From Saccharopolyspora spinosa NRRL 18395 (lineage in GTDB: Bacteria > Actinomycetota > Actinomycetes > Mycobacteriales > Pseudonocardiaceae): 64,000 nucleotides of DNA. Positions 17,853-28,759 of this stretch are shown one piece after another (within the stretch, counting starts at the first letter, position 1; every line of letters begins with the position of its first letter). A program made the translations under genes and the position numbers. Where the stretch lies: positions 446,634 to 510,633 of the forward strand of contig NZ_GL877879.1 of the NCBI RefSeq assembly GCF_000194155.1. Direction: 5' to 3'. The notes beneath the pieces are model-generated. The model was not told where the DNA came from and ran no database searches. It saw nothing but the letters and a program-made list of their open reading frames with translations.

Positions 17853-19838
17853 TCAGCGGATGTGGAGGCGTTCGGGGCGGACGAAGCTGATCGTGTAGCT
17901 CTTCCACGGGCTGTCGTAGCCGAAGGTCCGGTCGATCGCCTGGCGGGCGTGCAGGGCGTTCTCCACCAGCGAGCTCGCCAGCAGCTCCGTCGCCGGGGCG
18001 CTGCCCGCCGGCACGTCCGGGATCTTCGCCGTCGGCTTGCCGCCCAGCAGGTCGTCCACCGCGCGCAGCGCCGGAACCGCGACCGCCTGCTCGGCCTCCG
18101 GCCGGAACGCGAGTGTCGCGACGTCCTGCCGCAACGCGTCGAGCGCGATGGCCGCCGCACGCGTCGCGCGGTCGTCGTCGGTCTCTTCACCGGTCCCGTC
18201 GAGCATTGCCGGCATGCCCAGCAGGTCCTGGGTGCGCCGCAACGCCAGCACGTTCGCCGCCTGCAGCGCCACGGGCAGGTCGACGCCCTGCCCGGCCGCT
18301 CGCACGCTGCGCAGCAGCTCGGACACCGCCCACACCGTGGACCGCACCGCGCCGCGCACGTCCGGCAGGATGCTGCTGGGCAGGACCAGGTAGCTGACGT
18401 AGCCGACGCTCAGCGCGATGGCCGCACCGACCGCGGTGTTCGCCGCGAAGCTGATGCCCACGTTCACCAGCGGTCGGTCCAGCCGCATCGCCTGGTCGAC
18501 GACGGTCACCACGATCAGGCAGCCGAGCAGCGCCTGGTAGTCCGCGCGCAGCCGCGTCATGTTCAGCAGCATGCCGCCGATCACCAGCGGCACCAGCAGG
18601 AACGCGCCCGGCAGCAGGGTGATCAGCACGGCCAGCCCGGTCACGCCGAGCACCGCGCCGCCGGTCCGCTCCAACGCGCCGGTCATGCTGTCCCGCGCCG
18701 CCGGCTGCAGCACCACGTACAGCGCGAGCAGCAGGCTGGACGCCGAGGGGTCGCGCAGCAGCAGGACGATCACCATGCCGAAGGCGACCGCGAGGGTGCA
18801 GCGCAGCGCGTGCCGGAACAGCGAAGAGCGGAACGAGAGGTGCGCGCGGACCGCGCCCATGACCCGCTCCCGGCGCGCGCCGGGAGCCGGCGGCGGCAGC
18901 GGGGTCTCGACGCGGCGCATTACCGCGGCGCGGATCCGGTCCAGCCCCTGGTTGAGGCCCTGGACGGCGTCCGGCAGGTCCTGCCGTCCGCCGCGGGCGA
19001 CCACGGCCTGCGCCGGGTCGCGGCGAGCCGCGGCCGGGAGTCCGGTGCAGGCGCGGGAGCGCACCGCACGGGCGAGCTCGGCGGCGACCTGGTCGGCCTC
19101 CGCGATGATCTGCTCCAGGCGGGCGGCTTCCGCCCGGTCGCTCTGCTGGGCCAGCGCGAGCAGGGTTTCGCGCGCCGCGCGGAAGCGAGCCGCGCCGGCC
19201 AGCACCTGGCCGAGCCAGGTGGCCGAACCGTCGGCGCGCCACGCGGCGGCGGCCGATTCGACCACGCCCGGCCCGGGTTCGAGCAGCGTCCGGGCGACCG
19301 CCACGCGAGTCGCCCTGGTCGGGTCGCCGAGGCCGATGATCACCCGCAGCACCAGCGCGAACAGCGCGCCGGCGGCGGTCGAGGCCAGCAGCACCAGCAC
19401 CGGCTGGTCGGAGCCGATCCCGGTGGTGGTGGACACCAGCGTCGCGGCGGCGAAGGTCTGCCCGCCGATGCGGTAGTGCTCGCCCAGCGCGGGCAGCATG
19501 CCGCTGCCGAAGACCACCAGCGCCACCGCGAGCCCGGCCAGCACCGGGATGTTCACCAGCAGCGGACCGACGGTCATCACGAGCACCAGCGCCGGGGTGA
19601 ACCAGACGAACCGGCGCACGTCGGAGCGCAGCGACTGACCGCCGGTGGCGACCAGTGCCAGCACCGCGGTCAACCCGGCGATCAGCGCCGGGGTCTGCAG
19701 GTCGAAGATCCATCCGGTGGCGGTACCGGCCACCACGGCGACGAGCACCAGCACGGCGTACTGGCGCTGTCGGGGGTCCGGTGCTCCTGCCTCGGTGGCC
19801 AGCAGTCCCCGCACTCGTGTCCACACCGATTTAGCCAC
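17853..19838 (-). CDS. FUSC-family integral membrane protein
   Basis: A protein of about 661 residues with two blocks of about six hydrophobic helices (about 15-185 and 345-490) separated by a cytosolic Ala/Arg-rich region predicted helical. This is the FUSC/aromatic-acid-exporter (YccS/AaeB-like) architecture, probably an efflux pump or envelope transporter. The second block contains the family pattern LRDPSASSLLLALYVVLQPAARDS. The GTG at 19838 gives a start in front of the first helix; a longer frame to 19931 begins with TTG. No partner gene is adjacent. The substrate is unknown. Confidence 0.75.
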   Translation of the reverse strand: MAKSVWTRVRGLLATEAGAPDPRQRQYAVLVLVAVVAGTATGWIFDLQTPALIAGLTAVLALVATGGQSLRSDVRRFVWFTPALVLVMTVGPLLVNIPVLAGLAVALVVFGSGMLPALGEHYRIGGQTFAAATLVSTTTGIGSDQPVLVLLASTAAGALFALVLRVIIGLGDPTRATRVAVARTLLEPGPGVVESAAAAWRADGSATWLGQVLAGAARFRAARETLLALAQQSDRAEAARLEQIIAEADQVAAELARAVRSRACTGLPAAARRDPAQAVVARGGRQDLPDAVQGLNQGLDRIRAAVMRRVETPLPPPAPGARRERVMGAVRAHLSFRSSLFRHALRCTLAVAFGMVIVLLLRDPSASSLLLALYVVLQPAARDSMTGALERTGGAVLGVTGLAVLITLLPGAFLLVPLVIGGMLLNMTRLRADYQALLGCLIVVTVVDQAMRLDRPLVNVGISFAANTAVGAAIALSVGYVSYLVLPSSILPDVRGAVRSTVWAVSELLRSVRAAGQGVDLPVALQAANVLALRRTQDLLGMPAMLDGTGEETDDDRATRAAAIALDALRQDVATLAFRPEAEQAVAVPALRAVDDLLGGKPTAKIPDVPAGSAPATELLASSLVENALHARQAIDRTFGYDSPWKSYTISFVRPERLHIR

Positions 19839-20010
19839 GCTGTTGCAAACCCCTGTCGTCGTCGTGCGCGCAGCGCGCAGCAGACCGCAACCGCTGATGT
19901 CCCGCAGTCTCGGGAAATACGCGCTTCTCAACCATTGTGTCGATGGGGCACGCCATTCGGGTTACATATTCGGGAGAAAAATCACTCTATTAGGGGGACG
20001 GTTGGGGGTT

Positions 20011-20886
20011 TCAGAAGGAGCGGGGACTGACGCGCCAGAACGTCGACACCGGGCCCACCCCGGCCCCGAGCGGGTACGCGTGCGAGACGCTGCGGGTGAC
20101 GAACCGCTTGCCGCTGCGCACCGCGTCCGGCATCGAGGCGCCCTTCGCCAAAGCGGCCGTGATCGCCGAGGCGAACACGTCGCCCGCGCCGTGGGTGTGC
20201 ACCGTCGCGTAGCGGGGGCCGGGCAGCGGGATCGCCTCATTACCGTCGAAGAGCACGTCGACGCACTCCGGGTCGTTGGCCAGGTGACCGCTCTTCACCA
20301 GCACCCACTGCGGGCCGAAGTCGAAGATGGCCTTGGCGGCGTCCAGCAGGTCCGCGCGGGTGTGGGCGTCGATCCCGGTCAGCAGCCGGACCTCGTCGAG
20401 GTTCGGCGTGACCAGCGTGGCGCGCGGAAAAGCCTTATACCGCAAGGCATCCAACGCGTCCGGGCGCAGCAGCGGCTCGCCGCTGCGGGAGGCCGCGACC
20501 GGGTCCACGACGAACGGCGTGCGGCCTTCGCGGCCGATGCCGTGCTTGTCGCAGGCGTCCAGCACGGCCTCGATGGTGGCGGCCGAGGCGAGCACCCCGG
20601 TCTTTGCCGCGTCCACACCGATGTCCGAAGCGACCGCGTCGACCTGTGCGGCGACGGTCTCCGGCGGGATCTCCACCAGGCCGGTGACGCCGACGGTGTT
20701 CTGCACGGTCACCGCGGTGACCGCGGTCGTGCCGTGCACGCCGCAGGCGAAGAAGGTGCGCAGGTCCGCGTGCATCCCGGCGCTGCCGCCGGAATCCGAT
20801 CCGGCGATGGTCAACGCGGTTGGAGGTGCGGTGTCGTTCGCGGGCCGAGCTTCGTGCCCGGCCGAGATCTCGTGCATCCACCTCAT
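20011..20886 (-). CDS. thiD: Hydroxymethylpyrimidine/phosphomethylpyrimidine kinase
   Basis: A 291-residue ribokinase-fold enzyme phosphorylating HMP and HMP-P. Motifs are LTIAGSDSGGSAGMHADL (substrate site), the AVTVQNT block, VDPVAASRSGEPLL, LVTPNLDEVRLLTG and the anion-hole region HTHGAGDVFASAI with the catalytic Asp. The ATG at 20886 leaves an N-terminal extension of about 25 residues before the first strand. It lies between the FUSC gene and thiC on the same strand, but 337 bp of repeat-bearing DNA separates it from thiC. Confidence 0.9.
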   Translation of the reverse strand: MRWMHEISAGHEARPANDTAPPTALTIAGSDSGGSAGMHADLRTFFACGVHGTTAVTAVTVQNTVGVTGLVEIPPETVAAQVDAVASDIGVDAAKTGVLASAATIEAVLDACDKHGIGREGRTPFVVDPVAASRSGEPLLRPDALDALRYKAFPRATLVTPNLDEVRLLTGIDAHTRADLLDAAKAIFDFGPQWVLVKSGHLANDPECVDVLFDGNEAIPLPGPRYATVHTHGAGDVFASAITAALAKGASMPDAVRSGKRFVTRSVSHAYPLGAGVGPVSTFWRVSPRSF

Positions 20887-20951
20887 GTTACGGCCCGGCT
20901 CCTACCGATCTTCCGGGGTGCGAGGCAATGTTTCCGCAGGCCAGCCACCGT

Positions 20952-20987
20952 GAGTGCTTGCAGACGCTATGGCGCCCAAAAGCACTC
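20952..20987. repeat. GTGAGTGC-type stem-loop
   Basis: GAGTGCTT (20952-20959) and AAGCACTC (20980-20987) form an 8-bp perfect stem around a 20-nt loop containing GGCGCCC. Similar GTGAGTGC elements are at 57780-57824 and about 60165-60200. Confidence 0.65.
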
Positions 20988-21076
20988 GCGGCCAATGACC
21001 TGTGGAAACAGCCTCCCAGTTTTTTTCTTCTTGATGCGCCCGAGGCGCTTAGCGGACCTACGACACTTACACCGCC

Positions 21077-21178
21077 GCGGGTTCTCAGACGTCGCCTGGC
21101 GAGGACAGCCCCGAAGCCGCGTATTTGGTCATACACGAATCGGGGATCCCGGAGTCCAGGCGGCGTCTGAGGTTCCGC
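21077..21178. repeat. MITE-like dispersed element, copy A
   Basis: A 102-bp element bounded by imperfect inverted repeats of 20 bp (GCGGGTTCTCAGACGTCGCC at 21077-21096 and the inverse of GCGGAACCTCAGACGCCGCC at 21159-21178). The interior includes GACAGCCCC and TCGGGGATCCCGGAGT. Related copies are at 42283-42383 and, inverted, at 33424-33519. It fills most of the 337-bp gap between thiD and thiC; no gene is supported there. Confidence 0.8.
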
Positions 21179-21223
21179 TACCTGCATCGACACGCAGGGC
21201 GAGGCTGGAACACGGTCGCGGAT

Positions 21224-22972
<1,749 letters not shown>

Positions 22973-23038
22973 GGTTTTGGTTTGTCGCGGCCCGAGGCTA
23001 GCCGGACCCGTCGAACCTGCCAACCCCCGTTCACTCCG

Positions 23039-23347
23039 ATGACGGCAGCGCGGGTCGCCGTTAGGCTCGTTGACCAGGGCGATCGCAACGTTGAGTGGGA
23101 GTTGACACCCGCGCAGGGGGTGGTCGTTCCGGCGACCGGCGAGACCTATGTGCCCGATCTTGCCGTCGTCCCGCGTGAGGCGTTGGGCGCAGGGGCTCCG
23201 GGTGATCCAGTAAGTTGCGGATCAGGTGCTGCTCGCCGTCGAGATCACGTCGCGGAGCAACGCACGCACTGATCGAGAAACGAAACTCAAAAATACGCGC
23301 TTGGCGGCGTGCCGCTCTATTTGTTGATCGACCGCTTTCTGGGCTGA
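23039..23347 (+). pseudogene. Uma2-family endonuclease-like gene remnant with two frameshifts
   Basis: Three reading frames must be joined to recover the family. Frame one gives MTAARVAVRLVDQ...VVVPATGETYVPDLAVVPREAL, with the PDL motif of the PD-(D/E)XK core. After a shift near 23213-23217, frame two gives ADQVLLAVEITSRSNARTD, with the ExT/S catalytic strand. After a one-base loss in an A-run at 23289-23293, frame three gives KYALGGVPLYLLIDRF, then a stop at 23345-23347. The N-terminal part expected in a full-length Uma2 protein is missing. The call rests on motif order. The rest of 22973-23475 holds nothing else I can support. Confidence 0.8.
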
Positions 23348-23475
23348 GGGGCCATAGATTTCGTTGTACTCCGACCCGCAATCCGGGAGCTATCAAGAGC
23401 TCTGACGCGCGCCTTTCGGCAAGGTTGTCGAACTTCCTGCCATTCAATCTGATGCTCAGTACCAAGGAATTCGGA

Positions 23476-24054
23476 TCAGTCGTCATCGGCGAAGGGGTCG
23501 CCGTGTTCGGCCGGATCCCAGGTCAGGCCGGGAATGCCCCAGCCGTTGCGCCGCAACATCTTCTTCGCCGCGCGGGCGTGGCGGCCGACTAGGCGTTCCA
23601 GGTAGAGGTGGCCGTCCAGGTGGTCGGTCTCGTGCTGCAGGCAGCGGGCGAAGAAACCGGTCCCCTCGATCTCGATCGGCTTTCCGTCCACATCGGACCC
23701 GGTGACCTTCGCCGAGCTCGCCCGGCCGGTCGGGTAGGACTCGCCGGGGACCGACAGGCAGCCCTCCCAGTCGTCGTCCGGGTCGGGCATGCTCTGCGGG
23801 ATCTCGGAGGTCGTCAGCTCGGGGTTGACCACCACGCCGCGGTGCTGGACGCCCTCGTCGTCGGGGCAGTCGTAGACGAACAACCGCAGGTCGATGCCGA
23901 TCTGGTTGGCCGCCAGCCCGACCCCGTTGGCGGCGGCCATCGTCTCGAACATGTCGTCGACGAGGGCGCGCAGCTCGTCGTCGAACCGCTCCACCGGACG
24001 GGTGGGGTTGTGCAGCACTGGGTCGCCGACGACGCAGATCGGGTGAACAGCCAT
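23476..24054 (-). CDS. def: Peptide deformylase
   Basis: A 192-residue metalloenzyme removing the formyl group from nascent proteins. All three motifs are intact: [18 protein letters not shown] (metal Cys) and HETDHLDG (HExxH). The ATG at 24054 is chosen because [17 protein letters not shown] is the usual start; the frame extends upstream without family similarity. The acidic tail ([13 protein letters not shown]) is seen in actinobacterial members. It is divergent from the DUF3263 gene, as in mycobacteria. Confidence 0.93.
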   Translation of the reverse strand: MAVHPICVVGDPVLHNPTRPVERFDDELRALVDDMFETMAAANGVGLAANQIGIDLRLFVYDCPDDEGVQHRGVVVNPELTTSEIPQSMPDPDDDWEGCLSVPGESYPTGRASSAKVTGSDVDGKPIEIEGTGFFARCLQHETDHLDGHLYLERLVGRHARAAKKMLRRNGWGIPGLTWDPAEHGDPFADDD

Positions 24055-24224
24055 GAGCGGGACTTTAGCGCTTCCGGCGCCTGTTGCGCCGGGGTGCTCT
24101 CGCGCGTTGCTCGCAGTGTGATCCGCTCCCGTCGCGAATCCGGGCATGGTGTAATTGAGGGGGAATCACAGTCGTGTGATTCCTGCGAACGCGGGAAGTC
24201 CCGAATCGCGAGGCGAGGAGCCAG

Positions 24225-24680
24225 ATGGACGCCGCCCAAATGCTGACCGCGCGGGAGATCGCCCGTCAGTGCGAACAGCTGGCGCGCCTGCAACAACGGC
24301 AGGCAACATCTGATCCGGCACCCGGTCGGCGATTGCGACTCGCCGAGCCGATCACCCAGCCGATCGAGCGGATCGTGGAACCGCCGCCCCAGCCGGTGCC
24401 GCCCCAACCACCAGCGCCGGACGACGAACTCAACGATCGGGCGCGGGGCATCCTGGCCTTCGAGTCGCAGTGGTGGAAGCGCGAGAGTGTGAAGAAGGAG
24501 CGCGCGATCCGCGAGCTGTTCGACATGTCCGCGTCGCGGTACTACCAATTGCTGAACGCGTTGCTGGACAGTCCGGCCGCCGCGCAGGAAGACCCTATGC
24601 TGATCAAGAGGCTGCGCAAGGCAAGGGCGGGTAGGCAGCGCGCACGAGCCGCCCAACGACTGGGAATCGAGTTGCACTGA
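24225..24680 (+). CDS. DUF3263 family protein (Rv0430-like)
   Basis: A 151-residue protein. After a variable Pro-rich stretch (about 30-65), the C-terminal half ILAFESQWWKRES...RELFDMSASRYYQLLNALLDSP is the DUF3263 domain. It resembles a helix-turn-helix and is found next to LytR_C proteins in actinobacteria. The N-terminal 25 residues (MDAAQMLTAREIARQCEQLA) look helical and are not part of the domain. The stop overlaps the next start by one base, so the pair is coupled. Confidence 0.82.
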   Translation: MDAAQMLTAREIARQCEQLARLQQRQATSDPAPGRRLRLAEPITQPIERIVEPPPQPVPPQPPAPDDELNDRARGILAFESQWWKRESVKKERAIRELFDMSASRYYQLLNALLDSPAAAQEDPMLIKRLRKARAGRQRARAAQRLGIELH

Positions 24681-25309
24681 TGACTTCAGGGGAACCGTCC
24701 ACCGGACCCGCCAAGGCCAAGATCATCGGCTTCGGTCTGATCGGGGTCGGTGCGATCGCGGGCGTCGTCGGCATCGTCACGCTGGTTTCCGGCGGCGGCG
24801 CGTCGAATTCCGCCCAGCCGCTGCCCCCGGAACCGGGCAACAACCCGCCGGTCATGTCGCTGAGCCAGAACCCGCCCGCCGAGTCCGCAGTGGTGCCGCC
24901 CGCCACGTCGCGGGTCGCGCCGCCACCGGCCACACAGGACAGCCCGCCGCCCGCGCCGCCGCAGGGCACGCAGAACCAGGACGCTCCCGTTGGTTCCGGC
25001 CACCCGACGACCAAGATCCTGGTGCGGGTCTACAACAACAGCACGATCAGCGGATTGGCGCACCGAGCCGCGGAGGACTTCCGGAGCTCCGGTTACGAGG
25101 TGCCGGAGGTCGGCAACTACTCGGCTGGCCTGATCCCCACCACGACGATCTACTTCCGGCCCGGGACCGTCGAGGAGCAGCAGGCAAAGGAGATGGCGGT
25201 CCGCTTCGGAGCGCGCGCGGAGCCCCGCTTCGAAGGCATCCAGGACGCCACGCCGGGCTTGATCGCCATCATCACCAACGACTACAAGGGCCACACCAAC
25301 ACCAAGTGA
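24680..25309 (+). CDS. LytR_C-domain membrane-anchored protein (VirR/Rv0431-like)
   Basis: A 209-residue protein with a short cytosolic N-terminus, one transmembrane helix (about 14-37, IIGFGLIGVGAIAGVVGIVT), a Pro-rich linker (about 45-110) and a C-terminal LytR_C domain (about 112-205) beginning ILVRVYNNSTISGLAHRAAEDF. In M. tuberculosis the gene at this position, Rv0431 (VirR), affects envelope integrity and vesicle release. Domain order and gene order (def, DUF3263, this gene) support orthology, but the function is only inferred. Confidence 0.82.
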   Translation: MTSGEPSTGPAKAKIIGFGLIGVGAIAGVVGIVTLVSGGGASNSAQPLPPEPGNNPPVMSLSQNPPAESAVVPPATSRVAPPPATQDSPPPAPPQGTQNQDAPVGSGHPTTKILVRVYNNSTISGLAHRAAEDFRSSGYEVPEVGNYSAGLIPTTTIYFRPGTVEEQQAKEMAVRFGARAEPRFEGIQDATPGLIAIITNDYKGHTNTK

Positions 25310-25320
25310 CGGTCCCGTTC

Positions 25321-25373
25321 GAGGTGAAGGGCGGCTGCTACCAACTACGTCGGTAGCAGCCGCCCTTCACCTC
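25321..25373. terminator. Perfect stem-loop between convergent genes
   Basis: Arms at 25321-25342 and 25352-25373 match over 22 bp around a 9-nt loop (AACTACGTC). It lies 11 bp after the VirR-like gene and overlaps the last codons and stop of the CDC48-like gene, so it can act for both strands. There is no T-run. Confidence 0.75.
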
Positions 25374-27568
25374 TGCTGGGCGTAAGCCTCCAGGGACGCG
25401 AGCTGGGCCGGGTCGAGCGAGGGGCGGACCGCCTTGCGGGCCGCGGCGAGATGGTCTGCGGAAACCTCCGCTGCGGAAAGGGATTCGCGCATCGCAGTCA
25501 GGGCCGCTTCGCGGATCAGTGCCGCGCAGTCGGCGGCGGAGTAGCCGCCGAGTTCTTCGGCGAGGGCGGCCAGGTCCACATCGGACGACAGCGGCGTGTT
25601 CTTCGCCGCGGATCCCAAGATCGCCTCGCGGGCTGCCGCGTCCGGCGGCGGGACGTAGACGAGGCGCTCCAGCCGGCCCGGGCGCAGCAGGGCCGGGTCG
25701 ACCAGCTCCGGGCGGTTCGTGGCGCCGAGGACGACCACGTCGCGCATCGGCTCCACGCCGTCGAGTTCGGTCAGCAGCGCGGCGACCACCCGGTCCGCCA
25801 CCCCGGAGTCCGAGGACTGGCCGCGGCGGGGAGCCAGCGCGTCCACCTCGTCGAGGAACACCAGCGTCGGCGCGGCGTTCGCGGCTCGCAGGAACAGCTC
25901 GCGGACCGCTCGCTCGGACTCGCCGACCCACTTGTCCATCAGCTCGGCGCCCTTGACCGCGAGCACGTTCAGCCGCCCGCTGCCTGCCAGGGCCCGCACC
26001 AGGAACGTTTTGCCGCAGCCCGGCGGCCCGTACAGCAGCACGCCGCGCGGCGGCTCGACGCCGAGCCGGGTGAACGAGTCCGGGTACTGCAACGGCCAGA
26101 GCACCGTCTCGGTGAGGGACTGCTTCACCTCGGCCATGTCGCCGACGTCGTCCAGCGTCAGCCCGCCGGTCTGCAGGTTGTCCGATGTGGACATCGAGAT
26201 CGGCCGGACCGACGACAGCGCGTCCAGCAGGTCCTGTTGCCGGATGCGGGGATCCGCGGCGTCGTCCTGGTGCCGCAGCGCGGCGCCGACGGCGGCTTCC
26301 CGGCACAGCGCGACCAAGTCGGCGACGACGAATCCCGGGGCGCGCTCGGCGACCTCGGCGAGCCGCACGTCGTCGGCCAGCGGCGCGTTGCGGAGCAGCA
26401 CCCGCAGCAGGTCCGCGCGGGTGGCGTCGTCGGGGAGGCCGAGGGTGAGCTCCCGGTCCACTAGGCCGGGTTCGCGCAGCCTGGGGTCGATCGCCTGCGG
26501 CTGCGAGCTGGTGACGACCACGGCGAGCCGGTCGGTGCCGATCGCGCCGCGGATCGCGTCGAGCGCCACGGTGGCCAGCGGCGGCGGCCCGGTGCCCGGC
26601 AGGAGGCTCTCGACGTCCGTCAGCAGCAGCACGCAGTCGCCCTCCGAGGTGGTGGCGCGGTTGATCGCGTCCTGCAGGCGTTGGGCGGCGGCGCGCGGTT
26701 CGAGCGCGGCGACGCTGGGCGCGGCTAATTCGACGAGGTCCGCGCCGATCGAGCTCGTCACGGCGCGGGCGAGGGTGGCCTTGCCGACCCCGGCCGGGCC
26801 GCTGAGCAGCACGCCGAGGTGCGGTTCGGCACCGAGGCGGCGCAGCAGCTCGGGCCGTTCGAAGGCCAGTCGTAGCCATTCGGTGAGGCGCTTCGCTGTG
26901 TCGCGGGAGCCGACGAGGTCGGCGACCAGGACCACCGGCTCGGTCGGCTCGACCGGTGCCGGTTCGGGCCGCGGTACGGCTTGCGGGGCCGGGGTGGTCC
27001 CCGGCGTCGCGCCGTCCCGCCATTCGACCACTGTGGACGGTTGCACGGCCACCGCGCCGGGCGGTTCGGTGGCGGCGATGGTGATCAGCTCGTTGGTCCA
27101 GGTCATGCCGATGGCGGTGGAGAGCTTCCGGCGCACCTCGCCGGCGTTCGCGGTGGTCGCCGGCGCGACGTCCTGCGGCAGCAGCGACACCGCGTCGCCG
27201 GTGCCGAAGACCTTGCCGGTCAACGCCAGCCGCACCGTCTCGGGGGAGACGGTGGCGCGGGCCAGCCGCGAGCCCGCGATGCTCACCCGTTTCGCCGCCG
27301 CGACCTGCACGGGCGAGACGCCGACCTCGGAGCCTTCGGTGAGGCCGAGGTTCATCAACGCCACGTCGTCGAGCAGCAGGATCCCGGTTGGACTGCCGAC
27401 CTCGGCTGCAGCGGCCAGCGCGACGGTGACCCGAGCACCGGTCAGCTGGACGGCGTTCCACGGCCGCAACCCCAGGGCGTCGAGCACCTCGGGGTGCAGA
27501 CGCACGACCCCGCGCCGGGTGTCCTTCGCGGACGGGGAGAGGCGGGCGGTCAACGTTATCGACGGCAC
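25367..27568 (-). CDS. CDC48/p97-like AAA+ ATPase
   Basis: A 733-residue protein with an N-terminal CDC48-type beta-barrel domain (about 1-185) and two AAA modules. D1 has the P-loop GPAGVGKAT (Lys263), but its Walker B reads CVLLLTDVES, with Val where the catalytic Glu is expected. D2 has an intact P-loop GPPGCGKT (Lys520), Walker B LVFLDEVDAL and the following GATNRPELVDPALLRPGRLE. The family unfolds or remodels proteins. The ATG at 27568 fits MPSITLTARL. It lies in the order cdc48-like, pssA, psd, matching M. tuberculosis Rv0435c-Rv0437c. D1 is probably structural rather than hydrolytic. Confidence 0.87.
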   Translation of the reverse strand: MPSITLTARLSPSAKDTRRGVVRLHPEVLDALGLRPWNAVQLTGARVTVALAAAAEVGSPTGILLLDDVALMNLGLTEGSEVGVSPVQVAAAKRVSIAGSRLARATVSPETVRLALTGKVFGTGDAVSLLPQDVAPATTANAGEVRRKLSTAIGMTWTNELITIAATEPPGAVAVQPSTVVEWRDGATPGTTPAPQAVPRPEPAPVEPTEPVVLVADLVGSRDTAKRLTEWLRLAFERPELLRRLGAEPHLGVLLSGPAGVGKATLARAVTSSIGADLVELAAPSVAALEPRAAAQRLQDAINRATTSEGDCVLLLTDVESLLPGTGPPPLATVALDAIRGAIGTDRLAVVVTSSQPQAIDPRLREPGLVDRELTLGLPDDATRADLLRVLLRNAPLADDVRLAEVAERAPGFVVADLVALCREAAVGAALRHQDDAADPRIRQQDLLDALSSVRPISMSTSDNLQTGGLTLDDVGDMAEVKQSLTETVLWPLQYPDSFTRLGVEPPRGVLLYGPPGCGKTFLVRALAGSGRLNVLAVKGAELMDKWVGESERAVRELFLRAANAAPTLVFLDEVDALAPRRGQSSDSGVADRVVAALLTELDGVEPMRDVVVLGATNRPELVDPALLRPGRLERLVYVPPPDAAAREAILGSAAKNTPLSSDVDLAALAEELGGYSAADCAALIREAALTAMRESLSAAEVSADHLAAARKAVRPSLDPAQLASLEAYAQQR

Positions 27569-27646
27569 GCCGCGAGCTTAACCGCGCCACCACCCCGGCA
27601 CCGGTGCCTTCCGCCTTCGACGAGCAGTTCCGGGCTGGCGGTGGGG

Positions 27647-27787
27647 TCCGCAGTTTCAATTGAAACTGCGGACCACCGGTGTGTCGGGAACCCGACACAC
27701 CGATGCCTGTGGACAACCCCGGATGTCTGTGGACAACTTCCGCAATTTGAATGGAAATCGGAGGTCCGATTTCCATTCAAATTGCGG
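27647..27787. repeat. Cluster of three palindromes with two exact DnaA boxes
   Basis: 27647-27672 is a perfect 26-bp palindrome around TTTCAATTGAAA. 27677-27702 is a 12-bp stem (CGGTGTGTCGGG) with a 2-nt loop. TGTGGACAA, the complement of the actinobacterial DnaA box, occurs at 27708-27716 and 27728-27736, 20 bp apart. 27740-27787 has 23-bp perfect arms (starting CCGCAATTTGAATGG) with a 2-nt loop. The cluster occupies the gap between pssA and the CDC48-like gene. Confidence 0.9.
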
Positions 27788-27817
27788 GAACCCCGGTACA
27801 ACGGGGTTCGGTGCCCG

Positions 27818-28759
27818 TTAGCGCGGGGCGCCGTCGTTGCGGCTGCGCCGCAACTCAAGGCTGCGCCAGCTCCGCCGCGGGCCGTCCGGGTGGCTGTGCC
27901 GGCGCGCCAGCCGCACCCGCCTTGCGGCTCCCGCTACGCGTCGCCGCAGCGGCGGCCGCAGGCCGAGCCTCCGCTGGGTGCGCCGCCGGATCGCGCGGCG
28001 CTCCCTCGGCGGTGCGCCCCACGCCTCTGGGTGCTTGGCCAGCCAGTTGTGCCGGTAGACCGCGTAGGGCACGTGCAGCAGGTAGAGCACCATAGCGATG
28101 GCCAGCGAGATCAGCGGGAACATGATGATCGCCGCCGCCAGCAGCGCCACCAGCACCAGCAGCGGCGCGGCGGCCCGTGGCGGCACCTTGACGGTCTTCA
28201 GCGACAGCGTCGGAACGCGGCTGACCATCAGCGCCGCGATCAGCACCATCCAGACCATCACCACGTTCTGGTTCGCCCACCAACCCGGGTAGTCGAAGTG
28301 TGCGGTCAGGACGAGTGGCAGCAGCACGAGCAGCCCGGCGGCCGGGGCGGGCACCCCGACGAAGAACTCCTTGGCGTAAGGGGGCTGGTCGGTGTCGTCG
28401 AGCAGGGTGTTGAACCGCGCCAGGCGAAGCACCATGCACACCGCGAAGATCAGCGCGACGATCCAGCCGGCCCGGTTGTCCTGCAGCTGCCACGCGTACA
28501 GCGTCAACGCCGGGGCGACTCCGAACGACATCGCGTCGGACAGCGAGTCGAGTTCGGCACCCATCTTGGAGGTGGCGTCGAGCAGCCGGGCGATCCGCCC
28601 GTCCAGGCCGTCGAGCACGGCCGCGACCGCGACGGCCGCGATCGCGCCCTTGAGCTGGCCGTTGAGCGCGAACTGGACCGCAGACAGCCCGGCGCACATC
28701 GCTAGCACGGTGATCGCGTTGGGCAGCAACCGGACCCCGGGCGCGGTGTGCATGCTCAT
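27818..28759 (-). CDS. pssA: CDP-diacylglycerol-serine O-phosphatidyltransferase
   Basis: A 313-residue integral membrane enzyme making phosphatidylserine. The CDP-alcohol phosphotransferase signature is visible as DGLDGRIARLL...GAELDSLSD (D-G-x2-A-R...G-x3-D-x3-D). Several further helices follow, then an Arg-rich cytosolic tail of about 70 residues, longer than usual and low in complexity. The ATG at 28759 overlaps the psd stop by 4 nt, so psd and pssA are coupled and together give phosphatidylethanolamine. Confidence 0.9.
   Translation of the reverse strand: MSMHTAPGVRLLPNAITVLAMCAGLSAVQFALNGQLKGAIAAVAVAAVLDGLDGRIARLLDATSKMGAELDSLSDAMSFGVAPALTLYAWQLQDNRAGWIVALIFAVCMVLRLARFNTLLDDTDQPPYAKEFFVGVPAPAAGLLVLLPLVLTAHFDYPGWWANQNVVMVWMVLIAALMVSRVPTLSLKTVKVPPRAAAPLLVLVALLAAAIIMFPLISLAIAMVLYLLHVPYAVYRHNWLAKHPEAWGAPPRERRAIRRRTQRRLGLRPPLRRRVAGAARRVRLARRHSHPDGPRRSWRSLELRRSRNDGAPR

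Noticed and set aside
17862..20030. A plus-strand open frame of more than 700 codons
   Set aside because: It lies antisense to the FUSC-family gene, is dominated by Arg, Gly, His and Gln, and matches no family. Such frames arise from third-position GC bias.
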